Assembly (NCBI GenBank): GCA_958510825.1
Contig: OY294046.1
Location: 51,795,664 to 51,859,663, forward strand
DNA length: 64,000 nucleotides
DNA from: Brachypterus glaber
Lineage: Eukaryota > Arthropoda > Insecta > Coleoptera > Kateretidae
Direction of reading: 5' to 3'
The notes under the pieces are model-generated. The model saw nothing but the letters and a program-made list of their open reading frames with translations, searched no databases and had not been told where the DNA came from. The first letter of the stretch is position 1, and the number at the start of each line of letters is the position of its first letter. Of the stretch, positions 61,335 through 64,000 are shown in pieces. Made by a program: the position numbers and the translations under genes.

Positions 61335-62215
61335 ATGCTTCGCATTCAGTTATATACTCTTCAATGTTAATGCACACCGGTCTGGAAACAGTTTTTAGCT
61401 CAACTTTCACATAACCCATGTTTTTTTTTTCATAATTTAATAATTTAGAGCTTTGGCATCTTTTTAAGACCAAATTTCAAAAATCTATCCAAGCGTTTTC
61501 GAGAAAAACGATTTTTATTTGTTTTAACAAAAAAATATGACAAAAAGCCGACGATATTTTAAAAAATTATTTATTTTTTTAAATATTCAGATTTTGGGTC
61601 AAAAAGTGAGACAAAAAGTTTCTATTAACGTTTGTGTTAAATGGCTTCTTAGGGGAGCTAGAACACGTTAGGGAGGCATTTTTAGAATATTAATCACTTC
61701 ATAACTCAGGAACGGTTTAACTGATTGACGTAATTTTTACTGTAGTATGCAACCAATAAACATGATTATTTAATGACATAAAAAAATTAAATGTTTAACC
61801 AGGGACGGACTTACAGTTTGACATATAAATTATGAGGCACCTATTATCTACGCCCCTGGCCAAAAACTTAATTTTAATAAAATAATTTATTGGTGCTATA
61901 GTTCATTAAAAATTTTATGTTAATTAAAAGTTAAACCGTTTTTCAGATATAAGGTGATAAATATTCTAAAAATGCCCTTTAAAAGTACGCTAGCTTCCTT
62001 TAAAAGCAATTTAGTTCAAACGTATATAAAAGCTTTTTTCTTACTTATTGACGTAAAATCTGAATATCTAAAATTATTTTTAAACATGTCATATTTTTTT
62101 TGTTAAAAAAAATGAAAATCGTTTTTCTCTAAAACGCATCGATAGATTTTTTGTAATTTGGTCTTGAAAAGCTCTTACGGGCTGTGAAGAGTATAATACT
62201 AGGGTGCTCGTTAAG
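61335..62215. repeat. Diverged inverted repeat, about 0.88 kb
   Basis: TATACTCTTCA near 61353 is answered by TGAAGAGTATA near 62187. AGACCAAATTTCAAAAATCT pairs with AGATTTTTTGTAATTTGGTC, and GAGAAAAACGATTTTTATT with AATGAAAATCGTTTTTCTC. Confidence 0.7.
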
Positions 62216-62512
62216 ATAAAATTTTGATATTACTAAACGAAAATATCTAAAGTATTATTGGCGTTATCTGTAACTTTAAACAGAAGCACGTGGCATATTT
62301 CAAAATATATTGGCCAATTGATAATTTATGTGTGTAATATTCAGGCACGTACACGGCGGGCATGGATCAACTTAAAAAAAAAAGTCCTTGCACAGATGGA
62401 ATTTTTTCATAAATATCTTCTACGATGTCTCACGAGTATTTATTGTCAATATGAAAATAATCGGTAGGGATTCATGCGATGAATGGAATTTAATTTGATT
62501 TTATATTATTTT
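62216..62512. other. Short unassigned stretch
   Basis: A 69-codon plus frame at 62258-62467 is not recognised. Confidence 0.35.
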
Positions 62513-62514
62513 TC

Positions 62515-63052
62515 AGTGTATGTTAAGTGTTTATTACGGATATTGAAACAGTTTATTTTTTTTAAAGCAATTTTGTAGAATATCTTTATTTTTATTTTCA
62601 TTTGTTTCTAAATTATTTAAAATGAAAATTCACAAAACTCATTTTTTAATCAAGTAACCTGTTGTGATATATATATTTTTTAATAATTAGCTTAAGGATA
62701 TCTACAAATTTTATGTTAAAAAAGTACCACAAAACGGCTCTAAGCGCCAGAACCGAGCCAGAACACAATATCTGTATAAAATTGAGTTGGCGTTGGTACT
62801 AAGTTAGAGCCATTTGTGGCCAAATTTGTGGTAATTTTCTGACATAAAATTTGTAGATGGCGTTAAGCTTTTTAAATTATTTTAAATTTTTAAATATCTC
62901 AACAGTTTACAACATGTTACTTGATTAAAAAATGAGTTTTGTCAATTTTGATTTTAAATAATTTAGAAACAAATGAAAACAAAACAAAGATATTATACAA
63001 AATTTCTTAAATAAATAAACTCTTTCGATATCCGTAATAACATACACTTAAA
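62515..63052. repeat. Inverted repeat of about 0.54 kb
   Basis: GTGTATGTTAAGTGTTTATT and TTACGGATATTG are answered by CGATATCCGTAATAACATAC. CATTTGTTTCTAAATTATTT pairs with AAATAATTTAGAAACAAATG. The centre near 62780 is slightly GC-richer (GGCTCTAAGCGCCAGAACCG). Confidence 0.8.
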
Positions 63053-64000
63053 TTTTTTTTGCTTATTTCATGAATTAAAAATATAAAAGTTGCATATTTG
63101 TTCATGGGATAAACATAATAAAATAATACATTTTTAATTTTGGGAAAAAAGTGGTAAATTTCATGTATTAAATATATAAAAGTTGGGATTTTCAAAAAAC
63201 TTGCATATTTCGTGGATTCAAAATATAAAACTTGCATATTTCATAGGTTAAAAATAATATAATTATAAATTTTTAATCTTGTGAAAAAAGTTGTAAACTT
63301 CATAGATGAGGAAATATAAAAGTAAGGATTCTCAAACCTTGAAAAAATATAAATAACTTAACCAGAACGTGTAATTTGATAACTTTTTAACGCATTTTTA
63401 ATTTTGGAATAAAGTTGTAAATTTCATTGTCCTTTTTTTTTTAGTCCTAAACTTTTTTTTTTGAGCTTTGAGAAAGGGTGAGACCTTTTTTTTTAGTCAT
63501 GAACTTTTTTTGTCGAGGAAAAAGTTGTAGTTTTTGACCTCCTCCCCCCCACCAAATCTCCTTCGCAAAACTGGGTTTTGCATTCACACTAGGGTTTGGA
63601 CAATTTCTGTTACATATTTTCAAATGTTCCATGTGATAAAATTTTTATATCTTGGTAAGCTTGGGTGGTATTTTAATTTTAATTAAAAGCTTCATCTACG
63701 CTAGCAGGATGTAATTTTATGCGCAAAAGAAAAATTAAAATAGGTTCTTATCAATTTTTACTACCAAATTATCTTTATACTATCCAAATTAATTAAATAA
63801 TTACCTTATTTTATCTAACCCCATTTCTATTATACGGAAATAGCCTTATCTTTATATTTGTTAAATATTTCACATTTTTTAACGATAAACAGACCATGAG
63901 AAATCGTTATTCAATAAAAACGGGAAATGTAGGGGAAGAATTTTAAATTTACATAAATATGCCAATAATACAAAATTTTTATTATATATTATTATTATAT
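63053..64000. other. AT-rich end of window
   Basis: Loosely repeated phrases (CTTGCATATTTC, AAAATATAAAA, TTTTTAATTTTGGGAAAAA) at 63080-63430 suggest a degenerate short repeat. The rest shows nothing. Confidence 0.4.

Overview
This is an AT-rich, repeat-dominated eukaryotic window with no protein-coding gene that I can support. There is no rRNA, no bona fide tRNA, no prokaryotic operon structure and no CRISPR array. The only open frames are short (60-144 codons). Most lie inside repeats or low-complexity sequence, and I recognise none as a known protein. The combination of tRNA-derived SINEs, many TA-flanked mariner-type MITEs, fold-back palindromes, long (TTA)n and (AT)n arrays and complex satellites fits a large, transposon-rich arthropod genome. 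An insect is most likely, but that is an inference from style and no gene confirms it.

Layout. 1-890: a terminal-inverted-repeat element carrying a SINE insertion; a second copy at 48.4-49.1 kb lacks the SINE and serves as the empty site. 1.9-4.35 kb: a palindrome whose right arm has expanded into a seven-unit tandem array. 5.0-8.0 kb: hairpins, a copy of interspersed family A and small duplications. 8.8-9.87 kb: a MITE cluster, with another copy at 51.1-51.6 kb. 10.2-12 kb: AT-rich family B and an inverted repeat. 12.55-18.66 kb: a 4.3-kb fold-back element with tandem repeats inside both arms, bordered by SINE copies and a truncated palindromic MITE. 20.1-22.9 kb: a satellite of about 712 bp in four units. 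23.8-28.6 kb: family A, a 1.28-kb palindrome, and a MITE nested inside another MITE. 29.3-35.3 kb: a polypurine tract, a roughly 1.7-kb palindrome split by a mariner-type MITE, and a second copy of that MITE. 36.1-37.6 kb: four 371-bp tandem units. 38.1-40.3 kb: a SINE fragment and family B. 41.2-42.1 kb: a hairpin, a SINE with a different tRNA-like head, and a (TTA)92 microsatellite. 43.1-46.4 kb: hammerhead-like stem-loop repeats, CpG-rich hairpins and family A. 47.4-60.6 kb: more MITE copies, hairpins, and a fold-back element built from tiny repeats. 61.3-63.1 kb: two further inverted-repeat elements.

Nothing here acts as a set of cooperating genes. The biology is repeat turnover: insertion of elements into elements, which can be ordered in time; amplification of palindrome arms into satellites; and recurrent short stem-loops. 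The most interesting signals are (i) tandem arrays arising from arms of inverted-repeat elements, seen at three places; (ii) two unrelated repeat families sharing a stem-loop next to GAAACGTYRG, like the degenerate hammerhead-like motifs of Penelope-like elements; and (iii) a SINE family with a strongly conserved core, variable heads and a clean empty site within the same window. All coordinates come from reading by eye; repeat boundaries are usually good to about 5-20 bases.
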